Part shown: positions 21,951 through 33,850 of the stretch, one piece after another
Layout of the letters: each line of letters opens with the position of its first letter
Numbering within the stretch: the first letter of the stretch is position 1
NCBI GenBank assembly: GCA_017165825.1
Contig: CM029374.1
Span: 4,524,486 to 4,588,485, forward strand
From: Hepsetus odoe
Taxonomy: Eukaryota > Chordata > Actinopteri > Characiformes > Hepsetidae
DNA: 64,000 bases
Reading direction: 5' to 3'
Made by a program: the position numbers and the translations under genes
The notes under the pieces: generated by a model
What the model was told of the DNA's origin: nothing
The model's database searches: none
The model's input: the letters and a program-made list of their open reading frames with translations, nothing else

Positions 21951-22194
21951 GGGGCAGTGGTGGCCTAGTGTATAGGGACTAGGCCGCAGGATCAGAAGGT
22001 TGTGAGTTCAAATCCCAGATCAGTAGGTTGCCCTGAGGTACACTTGAGCAAGGTTCCATCCCCACTGCTGCTCTCTGAGCGCTGCAAATAGCCACCCCCG
22101 CTGCATGTGTGTGAGTGAAATGCAGAGGGTGCTTTTTGTAGTGTTTCACTGTGTGCTTTGTGTTACAATGGCAAACAGTCACTTTCACTTTCAC
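21951..22194 (+). mobile_element. tRNA-derived SINE (+), near full length
   Basis: Head GGGGCAGTGGTGGCCTAGTG, B-box-like GTGAGTTCAAATCCC, body GTTGCCCTGAGGTACACTTG, tail TTTCACTGTGTGCTTTGTG ending CACTTTCACTTTCAC. Confidence 0.88.
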
Positions 22195-22859
22195 CTACCC
22201 ATTCTTATTCGTGTGACTTGTGGGCTTGTAAAATCCCTGCTACAACTGTCTGAGAGAAAGGGAGAGAGAAATTGAGGGATGGAAATGGTTGGAGCAAGGC
22301 CACAGAGAAAGCCCCTGTTTTGATGGGCCTGGGACTCGGTTCGCTCCCTTCGCTTGGAGCACCACCAGCACAGCGCATTCTTCTCCAGCCATGGTTTTTT
22401 GTTTTGAATGGAGGAGTCTTTGATTGGATGCCTGATGTCAGGGCTGGCGTTTACGAGCCAGCCGCACGGCGAGGGACCCAAGAGCTCTTAAATTTGGGGT
22501 GAAATGTTACAGAAAGTTTTTAATGGAAGACATTGCAGGAAAAATTGCGAATGGCAAAAAGGGAGAACTTAGCAGAGAAGTGTTCTCCTTCTTTGTTTTT
22601 TGACCTGCTTACCTCTCGGTATTGTGATTAGCGATAATTGCTCCTCGTTCTATTGCCACCCAGAGCTTGGCATCCTTAACTCGTTTCAGTCTGTCATGTT
22701 GCTGAAATTGGCACATACTTCTACATAAAGAGGTCATCAGCGGTGCGCATGCTCTTAGGAATAGTGGGAATAATATATATGTGCTTTCATGCTCGGGCAA
22801 CACGGTTACATGGCAATTCATCCTAACTAGAAGCATGATGGAGCGCAGTGCTTATGATG

Positions 22860-23140
22860 AATAATATGCCAAGTACAAGGCCTTAAGACTTTGTTATTAA
22901 TTTTACAGGCCATATTTCACCCTCTTATACGAGTACAAATGGCGAAAGCTTCGGGCTGCTGTCAGTCATGGCATTTATGGAATGCTCTCCCTATACATCT
23001 TTTACTCAATTTGCTTTTCAGGATCAGCTCCCTTCTGTTCCCCACCTCTCCTCTCATGGAAGACAGACGTCCATCGTAAATTCTCCTGCTGGTTGTTTAA
23101 TGGAGATTTTTGGTGTGTGAACATACATGCGGATCTTTTT
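22860..23140. other. Single-copy-looking segment, possible conserved non-coding element
   Basis: No repeat is recognised here, and AT-rich homeodomain-like cores (TTATTAATTTTA) sit beside balanced-composition sequence. Conservation cannot be judged from one genome. Confidence 0.2.
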
Positions 23141-23699
23141 TTGCACCTTCCATGTTAAAGCAATAGAGGATTCTCTTACATCTTGTACTCCTTGCCTCCC
23201 ACACTTCAAACTAAACCTGACTGACTTAGGAGGGCCTTGTTAATTGCAATGCTATGTTATTAGCTCCAGACAGGCAGCTCACATTTCTGATTTGACATAG
23301 ACAGATTTTCCTCTTTAGGTGTTTGTTTTTCCATTCTTCAGAGGCATAATGTGCACAAGTTGCTGCCGAGTCACGTATAGCTCCAACCTGGAGGTGACAA
23401 AAATTCACAAACGTATATAAATTGCATTGTGCATGATTTATTTTTTAAGGAATGTCCAGTAAAGACTCAAAATGTAGGTCGGTCTTAATATTAATTATAG
23501 CCTTTAGTCTGTCTACTCATGATTTCTTCATCTTTAACCCCTCCTTAGTTTACTTGTTCATGCATGCAGTTATTATGCAACCTATGTGGCCCAGATGGCA
23601 CTAAAATCTGACTATACAAATTAGGATTTGTTCACATTTTCACTTGAAATCTGAACACTCTGATCACGTCTAATCAGATTTAAGCAACAAAAGGCTTTT

Positions 23700-23910
23700 A
23701 TGAAGGGTCAGTGTCTAAATACAGAGCTCTCGACTGGATATTTTCGGGTGCTGGACTGGATTATGCCTGATACACTCTGACCAGAACCACGCACACTGTT
23801 ATTCCACTGCAATGTCAATATCACCGCTGTGCTGAGAATAGTCCACCACCCAGATCATATCTGGTCAACATTGGACTGTGGTTAGAAACTGACCAGTGAT
23901 GGACCATGGT
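23700..23910 (+). repeat. Dispersed teleost repeat (GCTGAGAAT family)
   Basis: Shares blocks with 60160-60420 and 63230-63400: CTCGACTGGATATTTTCGG, GATACACTCTGACCAGAAC, CAATGTCAATATCACCGCTG, TGCTGAGAATAGTCCACCAC. The class is not certain. Confidence 0.6.
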
Positions 23911-23920
23911 CTATATTTTG

Positions 23921-24105
23921 CGCAGTGGTGGCTTAGCGGTTAGGGACTAGGCCTCAGGATCAGAAGGTCATGTTTTTGAATCCCAGACCACTAGGTACCT
24001 TTGGGAAAGGTGCCGTTCCCATCATTGCTCCCTGGTTGTTTTAAATAGCTGCCCCCTGCTGCACTGTGTGTATGGGTTAAATGCACAAAGTCACTTTCAC
24101 TTCAC
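23921..24105 (+). mobile_element. tRNA-derived SINE (+)
   Basis: Head CGCAGTGGTGGCTTAGCGG, body CTAGGTACCTTTGGGAAAGG, internal deletion before the CACTTTCACTTCAC tail. Directly abuts the repeat to its left. Confidence 0.8.
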
Positions 24106-24393
24106 ACACACAGCTAATTCATAAGGCAGGAGCATTCCTCAAAAAAAGTGCAAGGGAATAAAGTAAGACTTTGATTGTGATGAAAACACACAGGGATCAG
24201 GCCTGAATAGCACTCTTCCAGCGTGGTTGCTATAGTGAACCATAAGCTCCTTTAATCCAGCCAAGTAATTTTAGTAATGAATGGTTAGAACTGCACACCA
24301 TTCTTGTGGTCTGTATTACACTTGATTTCAAAACACAAGCCACTTATTGAGCTATAAAGCTAACGATACATAATTTCTAGGTCTTTTCAAGCT

Positions 24394-24840
24394 TAATGTG
24401 TGTCCAAGATGTCTGTCGCCTCACAGCAAGAAGGCTCTGGGTTTGATTCCCAGGCCAACTGAGAGGATGGAGTTTGCATGTTCTCATTGCTTTAGGTCAG
24501 TCAAACTCCTGTCCTGGAGGGTCCAGCACGATCTGGTGATTTCCCTCCTCAAACGCACTTGGTTCACACTTATTGACAGGTGTAATGAGATGAGTGAGAT
24601 GGGGATCTAACAGACTGTGCTGCCTCCAGGACAGGAGTTTGATGTCACTACTTTAGATGCTCTGGTTGCCTCCACAGTACAAATGCATAACAAAGGGATT
24701 GGAAATGCTAAATTGCCACTGGTTGTGATGGTGTTTGCCTACACGATGTGTGCAGGGTGTTTGTCCACATTTTGCTCCATGAGTGCTGGGATTGGCTCCA
24801 ACTTCCCCCATGACTCTGGTTAGGATAAGAAGTTCAGAAA
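24394..24840 (+). repeat. L2-like 3' tail repeat, interrupted
   Basis: The left part reads GTCGCCTCACAGCAAGAAGG and GGGTTTGATTCCCAGGCCAA. The right part has GAGTGCTGGGATTGGCTCCA and a degenerate GGTTAGGATAAG end. It is split by the MITE at 24498-24650. Confidence 0.7.
24498..24650. mobile_element. hAT-like MITE, 153 bp, nested in L2 tail
   Basis: Terminal inverted repeats TCAAACTCCTGTCCTGGAGG (left) and its exact complement CCTCCAGGACAGGAGTTTGA (right). The flanks carry a near-perfect 8-bp duplication, CTTTAGGT at 24490-24497 and CTTTAGAT at 24651-24658. An 8-bp duplication is typical of the hAT superfamily. It has no coding capacity. Confidence 0.8.
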
Positions 24841-26332
24841 ATAGATTGACTGTTCAAGCCAGACCTTCGGTATGAAGAATAACAAGACATAAACCCTTCT
24901 GCTTTCCTAACAGTATGTTAGTTCTAAGTTTATGCTGGGACAGTGAGAGCTCCAGAGTATTTGTTTCTCAAGAAATCGGTCCTTGCATTGTAAGTTAAAA
25001 TTGGTTGCCCCGTCTCTCACTTCCCAGAAATCTCTGGGCCTTCACTGAAGGCCTGAAGGAGCCTGAGGGTTCCTTTCTCTTCCTACAGGAATGTGTGATA
25101 GTAAATCAAGACACAGTTTAGTTTGGGATCCTCTCCTAGAGACTCTGTGGGTCTTCTCAGCAGAAGAAGCCATGTGATAGGCATTTTTGCAAAGTATTTA
25201 TTACCCATCTAATTGACCCTCGTTTCAGTTGGACGTAATCTGAGCTATTTGAAGCGTTCACCCAGGTTTTTTTTTTTTTTTTTTTCTCCTTCATGGACTC
25301 AATTAAATTTCGACACAGAGAGTAGCATTGTGTGCCTGTGGAGGGCCAAGTATGAGCAGAATCTCAAAGCTGTGTCGACACATTTTTCATCCAAATAGAG
25401 CAGTTTCCTCAAATATAGAAGTACAAAGTGTGATGTATGGCTCCTTTCAATACACCTTTCAAGGAACGACCACAGGAGCCCGACTGACATTTGTTTTGTG
25501 CTGCGTGTGCAGACTTTCAGCGCAAACCATAATGTGTAATGCATTATGTACAATTTGGATAATGCATCAGGCTTATTCTCTGTGAGTACAACCTTGATGT
25601 ATGCTGTACATGCAGTCGTTTGGGTAAAGAGTCTCCACCGCAGGCGGGCCTGGGCTCCGTGTGTCTGTCCAGACCTGCCTGGTGATCTTGGCCTTTGAGA
25701 GCCTGCCCAGTCTGATAGTTCTCTAAACTGAACATGGCCCAAAACCTGCAAGGACGATGCCAGAAAAAACAGGACATAAATATATTTCACTGCTGCATGT
25801 CAAAACAGGGATAGGAGGGCTTTTTATCATCATCACAGGTGAGTTTGGGTAGGAGTGCTGTGGACCTGGGGTGCGAGATGGTGATGATGGTGATACGTTC
25901 ACAGTCCAGTGGTCTCCACATGCTTAGAGAAACATTCTAGGCAATCTTTGTTAAACTTTGCCTGAATGGTTTTAGGCTTTTAGGATGACTCTCCATCTGT
26001 TGTAGGTATTTTAGTGATGGAGTAAACATGAGGGATTAAGGGGCCAACTTAGACAAGGCCTTTGCCCTAAACATTGATTCTTAATGTCAAACTTGTTTTG
26101 TTTCAAATACAATTTCAGACGGCATGTTCGATTCTAAAAGGTCACCGTTTGTGGTTGCTTTGAGACGGAATCACATCAGTAGATATTTTCACTTTATTTT
26201 CTTGATTATGAGGCTGAAGTAATGGCAAAGTATTATAAAAAGGACAAGAGTGTCCCCTGTGCCTCTTTTACAAGTTGTCACTTTCTTCTCTGCCGAAGCA
26301 GTTATTTGATCAGAAATCTTTCTTATACATCA

Positions 26333-26415
26333 TTTGAGCCACTTATCCTGACCAGGCAGGGGGGTGTTGGAGCCTATCCCAGTCGGGACAGATCGCCAGT
26401 GCATATCAGGGCAGA
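26333..26415 (-). repeat. L2-like tail fragment (minus)
   Basis: Blocks TTATCCTGACCAGGCAGG, GTTGGAGCCTATCCCAGTCG and CGCCAGTGCATATCAGGGCA. Short and degenerate. Confidence 0.6.
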
Positions 26416-26639
26416 AAAAAGCAAAAATTATAAAGGAAAAAGATAAAGGGTGAACAACAGAAAAGAGAGATACTAACACTAACCAGATGCATCAGACATG
26501 TCAGAAAAGAGGCTAAACATCACGTTGCGTTGTGCGAATAGTTTATCGTGCTGCTGTAAAAAGTACCAAAATCTATGAACTCAGTGCCACATTTTCTATA
26601 CCAAACATAAAGACTGGGTGTGCCAGTTCTGCTTAAACG

Positions 26640-27000
26640 CATCCATCTCTGTGTGTAATTAACGATCATTATATGCACACTTATCATAAGCATTTCAATT
26701 CTGCTTAGTGCTGCAGAGCCGAAAGCTCATTTGCCGACATCCAGGCCTGATTAAAGTGCCATTAACTTCTGCCGATTAAGCACAGCATTGTTATGCCAGT
26801 ACCGAAGAAAACCATGCTGGACAAGCTCATTCTGAATATACTTTCGTGCTTTAGTCTGAAACTAAATGATAAAGAGCCTGAACATTGTGTCAGTTTTGTT
26901 GGAAAAATGACACGTTTTTTGGTGAAATCAAAGTTTTTTGATGTGTTTTTTGGAGCTTGGAAGCCAGATTTCTGTAATATTTTCGACAGTGTGCTTCTCT
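26640..27000. other. Single-copy-looking segment with homeodomain-type cores
   Basis: Contains GTGTAATTAACGATCATTAT and CCTGATTAAAGTGCCATTAA, and no recognised repeat. It could be a regulatory conserved element. Evidence is composition only. Confidence 0.2.
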
Positions 27001-27435
27001 GACCAATAGACACAATCGTTTCAGTGTTAACCTCTTATATATGCCCAATGTAATCAGAGAATAAAAGTAAAAAGTATCTCTTTATAAGACATTTTGACCC
27101 TCTGTTTGTGGACAAATTGAACTGAACATCACACCATGAAAAAAAATTTAAAGACTTTTCAACCACTTTAACATCAACTCCAATAAAAACAAATTACTGA
27201 AAATAATGAACATTAACTTCACTGCTTCACTTTCTCTACTGGTTCTCCTGTCACAGACATCACACTCCTGCCACCACCAGGTTTCCATTTTTTTCACTGT
27301 TTAATGTTATGTCTGTCATGAATGATCTGCACCGATGGATTTACCCAGAGATTTTTCTATCAGCGTTTCTGTGCGTTACCCATTTGGTGGAAATCACTTT
27401 CGCTGTTGGGACAGCAATGATGCGAATAACCACAG

Positions 27436-27730
27436 CGCCACAGCGGATCATCCGTTTCCATTCCTGCATCTGCATCTTCCTCCTTCAAACTGACCTGCAA
27501 GCCTCTCTCACCACGTCCATAAACCTCCTCTTTGGTCTTTCTCTTCTCCTCTTTCCTGGCAGCTCCATCTTCAACATCTTCCTTCCAATATAATCCTCAT
27601 AACTCTGACACCTCCAGCTCCATCTCCAACCCCTATAGCATAGCTGGTCTGGCTACCATCCTGTAAACCTTCCCTCTTGCAGGTACCCGTCTGTCACAGA
27701 ACACTCCAGCCACTCTTCTCCACCCAAATA
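27436..27730 (-). mobile_element. LINE 3' fragment with internal deletion
   Basis: Reverse copy of the 8922-9433 type: CACCACGTCCATAAACCTCC, TCTTTCCTGGCAGCTCCATC, then a jump at about 27600 to AACTCTGACACCTCCAGCTC and ACACTCCAGCCACTCTTCTC. About 150 bp of the element are missing at the jump. Confidence 0.8.
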
Positions 27731-28029
27731 GTACAGACACTATTTACTTCCCATCTCTGGTAATTGGGTAATTGTTGAGGACCTGCCAATTCAACTGTTT
27801 GTGCAGAAAACTATCCATAAATATAAAAAAAAAACATTAAAAAGGAAACTCCAAATGAGCATTCATTACTATTTCGAGATGATACTGCTAAACACCTCCA
27901 GATGTGACGTAACCTGTATTTAAATGCAATTATTGACATTTCCATGATAATGAACTAAAGTAGGCCAGTAGGAACCGTAGGAAGTGCAGAGCAGACTTGA
28001 ATAAAAAGTGTTTGGACGCCTTATTTACC

Positions 28030-28484
28030 AACCCTTATTGATGTAATAGGGAATGCCAGGAATCTAAAGTGTGACCTTGCTAAAGGGAAGGTGGGATGGG
28101 CCTTCGTCACGCCACAGCAACAGCTTCCTGTGCCTATTGCTTTGCTATTTATGTCTGTGATTGGTCTGTATCAGCAGTCTGCAGTTCCTCCAAGGCTGTG
28201 TTTTCTCCCTGTAAACCGGCGGCGAGGAGACTACTGCCCCCCCCCCTTTAATTGGCTGTGTGTCTGCTGTGAAATACTGCGCGAGAACAGCGGCCTTATC
28301 AACAACACTTTCTGGCAGGCTCGGGCAGTGGAGCATGAGCGCTCTGCCTGTTTGGGCGCGGATAAAGAGCGAGATGCAACAAAGTTTTTAACACAAGATT
28401 TCAATATCGACCGGCCAGATAAAGCTAATAAAAAGCCGGAATTACCAGCACCGCTCTGGGGTGCCTGACTGCTTGAGTCAGCAG
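28030..28484 (+). promoter_or_regulatory. Candidate intronic regulatory segment with NF-E2/MAF-type site
   Basis: Higher-GC, non-repetitive island before a CT tract. It has a reverse CCAAT (TAATTGGCTG near 28250), CpGs unlike the surroundings (GGCGGCGAGG, GGGCGCGGATAAAGAGCGAG) and TGAGTCAGCA at 28474-28483, an AP-1/NF-E2 core. Inference only. Confidence 0.3.
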
Positions 28485-28522
<38 letters not shown>

Positions 28523-28561
28523 ATCTGTCTCTCTTTCTCTCTCTCTCTCTCTTTCTATCTG

Positions 28562-28618
<57 letters not shown>

Positions 28619-28633
28619 ATCTCTCTCTCTTTG

Positions 28634-28665
<32 letters not shown>

Positions 28666-28672
28666 CTCTCTT
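28485..28672 (+). repeat. CT microsatellite, about 185 bp
   Basis: (CT)n with TTTCTATCTGT-type interruptions. Serine/leucine-rich open frames over it are artefacts. Confidence 0.95.
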
Positions 28673-29044
28673 GCTTTCTTGCTGCTTTGCACTATTTGTC
28701 ATTTTCTTCTTCTGACTGCCTCTCTTTCATATACTGTATGTCTTTTTTTTTGCCCCCCCCTCCCGTTTCGATGACGTACATATGTAAACCCACTTTATTC
28801 CAGCACAGTCATATTAAACCTGTCGTCCCTACCCTGCTTTTGGGCCTGGACTCACGAAAATCTACTTAAGTGTCCCTCTTTGCTTTGAAGGAGTTAAGTT
28901 TATTTATCCTTTATATAAACCTCAAGAATTTCTTCGTTTCTCTTTGAACGGTACGCTTAATTCTGACCTAATACTGAGTTTAATGTTATTGGTCCTGTTT
29001 CACATTTTTCTGTAGTTCTTCATTGCATCCCTAGTTTAAATTTC

Positions 29045-29135
29045 CATGTTTTCATTGGTCCAGGGTGTGTCTTCACCTTTTGCTTGATGAGCGCTGGGAT
29101 GAGCTCCAGGCCCTTATGTACCCTTGTCCCGTACA
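29045..29135 (+). repeat. L2-like tail fragment (+)
   Basis: GGTCCAGGGTGTGTCTTCAC, GATGAGCGCTGGGATGAGCT and CCCTTATGTACCCTTGTCCC resemble the teleost L2 3' end. Old and short. Confidence 0.5.
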
Positions 29136-29254
29136 TTTTAGTGTTTTCCCAACTCTGTCACGCTCTTTCTACTCTTCAGCTCATTAACCGGCCTTTCCAA
29201 AGTGAAACAGGATGTGTTCTCGCTCTCTTCTCTCACCCTGCCCTCCCCCCAGAG

Positions 29255-30045
29255 GCCTGGTTCTAGAATGTTTCATGCATTCAGTCTGCTTTTTAATCCT
29301 CTGCCTATTCACACTTTTTCTAGAATGCTACCTCCTTCCAGACTGCTCAAGAACACTAAAACTGTTCTAGAGTGCTACCCCCCCCCCGCAATCCTTTCCA
29401 TCACTCAAAACCGTTCTAGAATCATCTTCCATCTAAATGTTTTCTAGAATGATATCCTTCATCAGTGCTGCTCTAGAATGCAATTCTACATCCATACAGT
29501 TTTAGAATGCCATCCTTCATCCAAACTATTCTTGAATGCTGTCATCCCTCCTTTTATTCTCTTCATCATTCAGACATTCCAGAATCCTCTCCCCATTCTC
29601 AAGTTTTTTCTTGAACGATATCTTCCATCAACGCTGCTCTAGAATGCTTTCACCTGCCCTGGGAAGCCATTGTTTTCACTGTTCTAGAAACCTCTCCCCT
29701 TTCACACTTTTATTGAATTCTGTCATCCGTTCTCCATGTTCCAGAATGCTGTCCTCCATCCAAATGGATCTAGAATGCCTTAACCCATTCACACTTTCCT
29801 GCAATGCTGTCCTCTATCCACACTCTTCCGAATGCTGTCCTCTATCCACACTCTTCCGAATGCTGTCCTCCATCCACACTGTTCTAGAAGCCTGTGCTTT
29901 ATGCAAACTGATTTGAGTAAAGTATCCTCAATCCAAATGAATCTGGAATGCTGTCCTCCTTCCTGCAGGGCTCTTTAAAGTTCACCCTGTTCTAGAATCC
30001 TCACCCTATTGACACTTGTTCTAGAATGGTTTTCTTGAATACTCT
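29255..30045 (+). repeat. Degenerate minisatellite rich in TTCTAGAA
   Basis: Loose tandem array of units of about 28-45 bp, of the form TTCTAGAATGCTGTCCTCC plus ATCCACACTG. A clean 28-bp period is seen at 29820-29870 (two CTCTTCCGAATGCTGTCCTC units). Exact TTCTAGAA occurs at 29261, 29318, 29412, 29440, 29682, 29883, 29989 and 30019, with many one-base variants between. Each is a TTCnnGAA inverted pair. Open frames across it are artefacts. Confidence 0.8.
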
Positions 30046-30630
30046 TACTCAGGTTGTCCCTGTGTCCCTGATTCCTGTTTGTGATTGAATCTTTTGGCCA
30101 ACACTATATGAGACAGAGATCCATCTATTAGCTTAACATCTAGTGAAGTGTGTAGAACATGTTGGCTAGTCCAGGGCATATTTAAGAAAAAAAGAGGAAA
30201 GCAGTGAGGTCTGTACGCACTGCAGACAGCGCACATGACAGGCTTGTTATGTGAGAGTAAATCTTTAGGCAGTGGAACTAATGGCGCCTTCCATAATGCT
30301 GTTTCCGGCTCATCTCCTCTGCTTTTGTCTGTGTTACTGAAACATCTGCCCTGACAATATGCCCCAAATATGAGAGGATATGTGATATTGTCAGTATGGA
30401 AATGATGCTCGCTGTGAAATCCGCTGTTCCTCGCCTAGTTCCCTCGCTGGCTGTGTGCCGTGACCATGAACACCTGCCGCCGATGCTTTCTTGTGCTGGC
30501 CATATGCTATACTGGTGCTTCACTTGTTATTAAGTAGCTCAGGTGTTGGCCAGCTACGATGACATACAAGAAAGACATCAGGGCGTATCGGGAGGGGCAA
30601 TGCTATTTATTATTAGATTGTTATGTTTTA

Positions 30631-30855
30631 TGCAGTGATGGCCTAGGGGTCAGGGTCTAGGCTCCTTGATATGAAGGTGATGGGTTGCTCTGAGGTACCC
30701 TCGAGCAAGTTACTGTTCTCATCGCTGCTCCTCGGGTGCTGAATGTGACTTATCACCGTTCCATCTCATGTGTTGGGTTAAACGCAGAAAGTATTTTGGT
30801 GTGGTTCACTCTGTGCTGTGCTGTGGTGTGCTCAAAATGATAAATAATAACTTCA
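30631..30855 (+). mobile_element. tRNA-derived SINE (+)
   Basis: Degenerate copy: GCAGTGATGGCCTAGGGGTC head, GGTTGCTCTGAGGTACCCTC body, GTGGTTCACTCTGTGCTGTG tail block. Confidence 0.8.
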
Positions 30856-31926
30856 TATTTGCCAGTTACTTTTTGACCAATCCGTATTTAAAAAATCTCA
30901 CTGAATGCAGATCCCATTTGTCTGATTAAGCGATTAGTTTATGGCTGTAGCGAGCTGATTTATCTAACATCATCAGGCCTAGTCCAATAACATCTAGTCC
31001 TGGTAGGTTTCTAAAAAAAATAGATATGTTGACAGTGTTGTATAGGGCATAATTTGAGACATAATTAGAGACGCTGCATGTTTCTTGTGCAGTAGGGTAG
31101 CTTTGTTATTCAGCCTTACACTGCATGAACAATAAATCCATATTGATAAACCCAACACTGAATGTCTTCGAGGACTACGGATCCATTTTTCTGTGATGAA
31201 AACAGTTATTGTTATATGATGCCTTGGGTTGAGTCTGCTGCCCAATCAGAGCCTGTGTTTCCGATTCTGAGCGGCTCTGAATTCCAATGCACTGTGCAAT
31301 GGAATAAAGATCTAAACTATTAGAGCAGCACCTCAAATAATAACATGAATGTAACAAATTATGTGCTCCAACCCCACAGGGTTGAAGAAGAAGTTTGATT
31401 AAAATGCGTCCCTGGATAGAGGACAAAAAATGTTTGAAAATCAACCTCAGTGTTATTATATTAATGGGTAAACCAGTGAGAGCTGACCCTTCTGGATTAT
31501 TGACCGTATATAAGGACTAGACTCAATAATCACAGTGTTTGCAGGGCGGCCCATCGAAGGTCAAGCTTGTTGCTTCCTGATTGGCTTCTCGAGAGTTGGA
31601 TAATGGGAACACATGAGAATGTACCACTGCCTTGGTGACACACATCTCCAGAGCTGCACAGCAATATTGCTTTCTTTTTATAGTCTCTTATGTTTAATGT
31701 ATGAACTGGTCAAATGTGAGCAACAGACTCAAAAGAAGCAGATAAAATGAGTTTAACTAAACAACACGTAGATGCCCAGCAGGTTCTAGCAATTTTTGGG
31801 CAAAATTTTGATAAATACCAATACAGTCTTACTAAATTCTGATGATATACTGGACAGGTGCTTACTATTAAGCAGATAAAGCATTCTACCATAATATAAT
31901 GTTTTAGCAGGAAGTGGCCTGGGTAA

Positions 31927-32147
31927 AAAGTGAAAGTGACTAAAAGGTGAAAGTGACTATTTGTCATTGTGAAACACAACACAGCAAAGTGAACCACAAA
32001 TAAACATTTTCTCTGCTTTTAACCCCTACACACATCCAGCAGCTCTGTGCAGCGCCCAGGGAGCAGTGATGGGACAGGACGATCTTCTGGTCTGAGATTC
32101 GAACCCATGACTTTCTGATCATTGGGCCTAACCACTAGGCCACCAAG
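31927..32147 (-). mobile_element. tRNA-derived SINE (-)
   Basis: Tail AAAAGTGAAAGTGAC with a short duplicated GTGAAAGTGACT, ACACAACACAGCAAAGTGAA block, a deletion in the TACCTTGCTCAAGG body, and head CCTAACCACTAGGCCACC. Confidence 0.85.
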
Positions 32148-32467
32148 TCAAGTAGACACCAAAGCACAATTACTGCCTTTCTCTGATTTACTTCCCAGCC
32201 TCAACGTAAGACATTACAGTTTGTGTGTTTGCAATGACCAACTTTTTACTCTATGCGATATGAGATATTTTACTTTGTCAGTCAGTGAGTGTTATATCTA
32301 GAACATTTCATTGTAATTTCGCTAGAATGTCTCATGGAACTCATTGTGACTCAAAAAATGATTTCCGATTTTATGCAGATATTTCCTGGTATTTTGATCT
32401 AGATATGTAAAATTAGAACACAGCAGCTTTTGTATCTGACCACCCAGTGACCCACATATGATATATA

Positions 32468-32584
32468 CGTATGTGTGTGTGTGTGTTCATGCCTTTCCCA
32501 GACTGTGCATGCCCCTTCTGAACCAGTGAATGGGGTCCAAAGGGAAAAAAATAATTCAATAGTGTGGAAAAGACAGCAAAACCC

Positions 32585-32636
<52 letters not shown>

Positions 32637-32660
32637 TTCTGTGTGTGTGTGTGTGTGTGC
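32468..32660 (+). repeat. GT and CT microsatellites
   Basis: Short GT run at about 32472, long CT run at 32589-32632, then GT at 32641-32660. Confidence 0.9.
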
Positions 32661-33123
32661 ACGCGCGGTGCAATAAAAACATCAGTGTACAGCATGGTAG
32701 GAGAGGACAAGAATGATGTAATTCATGATGTAATCAAGTCTTCCATGGCTGGGAGGGTTCCACTTTGGGTGGATATTGGAGTTTCATCAGCTCAAACTTC
32801 ATCAGTCATTACCGAACATACAGTACTCATACTTTACGTAATGCATCACTGCATTGCAGGCACAGTGTTCCACAAGTGTGCAAAAGAATGCAGCTGGACC
32901 TAAAAATTAAGCTAAACTCTGGGTCTAACCTAAAATAAGGGGATTTATATAAAAATATAATTTTGTTAACAGTTTGCTTCCAGGCTCTAGCAGTAGATGC
33001 TGTTGTTTGCGGGAGAGCTTTTCTATTATTGCATTAAGGCTCAGACAACACGAGTTCCAAAGATCTTCTGATATAAACTGCCTAAATCACCACACGTTTC
33101 AGAATCTTCTCTTTCTCATCTGT

Positions 33124-33325
33124 GAAGTGAAAGTGACTATTTGTCATTGTGAAACACAGCACAGCACACAGTGAAAAAACAAAATTAATTTCTATTTATC
33201 ACCCATGCACACTGCCCGGGGAGCAGCGATGGGGACGGTACCATGCTCACGGGTACCTCAGGGCGACCTATTGGTTTGGGATTCAAACCCACAACCTTTC
33301 CGATCCTGGGGCCTAGTCCCAAGTA
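33124..33325 (-). mobile_element. tRNA-derived SINE (-)
   Basis: AAGTGAAAGTGACTATTTGT tail, CACAGCACAGCACACAGTGA block, GGTACCATGCTCACGGGTAC body, and a head truncated after GGGGCCTAGTCCC. Confidence 0.85.
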
Positions 33326-33659
33326 CGGTCCAGTAGGGAAGCTTGATTGTGGATTAACATAAATTCTAGAATTAAATGTGGTTCCTGCATAAATAAGAGC
33401 ACTTGCTCTTGAAGAATATCAAAGCCTGAAATAATACAACAGACAAAATGCTTTGCTCATTCTGGGGATTAGCGTTTAACAAAAAAGCAGGTTTCTGTTC
33501 CGTCCTCCTGGTTGGACACTGCTGTTTTGTCTGCTGCTGTACTTCATGCGTTGTAGCTGCTGAGTTTTTCTTCACCGACCAGTACACCAATTTGGTGTTT
33601 GCAACGCATGCATACCTTTCATTTGCTTCTTTTTGATGCTTATTATAATAGGAAGAACA

Positions 33660-33850
33660 TGTCACCCTAGTAACCACCTGAAATACTATAACTAGTGTGT
33701 TGGACAACCATAGCAACAAATAAAGGATAACAGCAGCCACCTAGAAAATTCCCTTGCAACCATCTAACAACCACCTAGCAATGGCATGGCAACTACCTAA
33801 GATAACATAGCCACACCTTAGCAACTCCCTAGTAACACCATGCCAGCCCC
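33660..33850 (+). repeat. Degenerate CCACCTAGCAA-type tandem repeat
   Basis: Repeated variants of AACCACCTAGCAA with CCATAGCAACA and CCTAGTAACAC. A well-worn minisatellite typical of teleost introns. Confidence 0.65.

Noticed and set aside
25299..25790. 163-codon antisense frame with a signal-peptide-like start (KYIYVLFFLASSLQ)
   Set aside because: The first codon is GTG, not ATG. The rest shows no domain, and it lies antisense within an intron with no supporting splice context.
28461..28715. Leu/Ser-rich and Arg/Glu-rich open frames
   Set aside because: Translations of a CT microsatellite.
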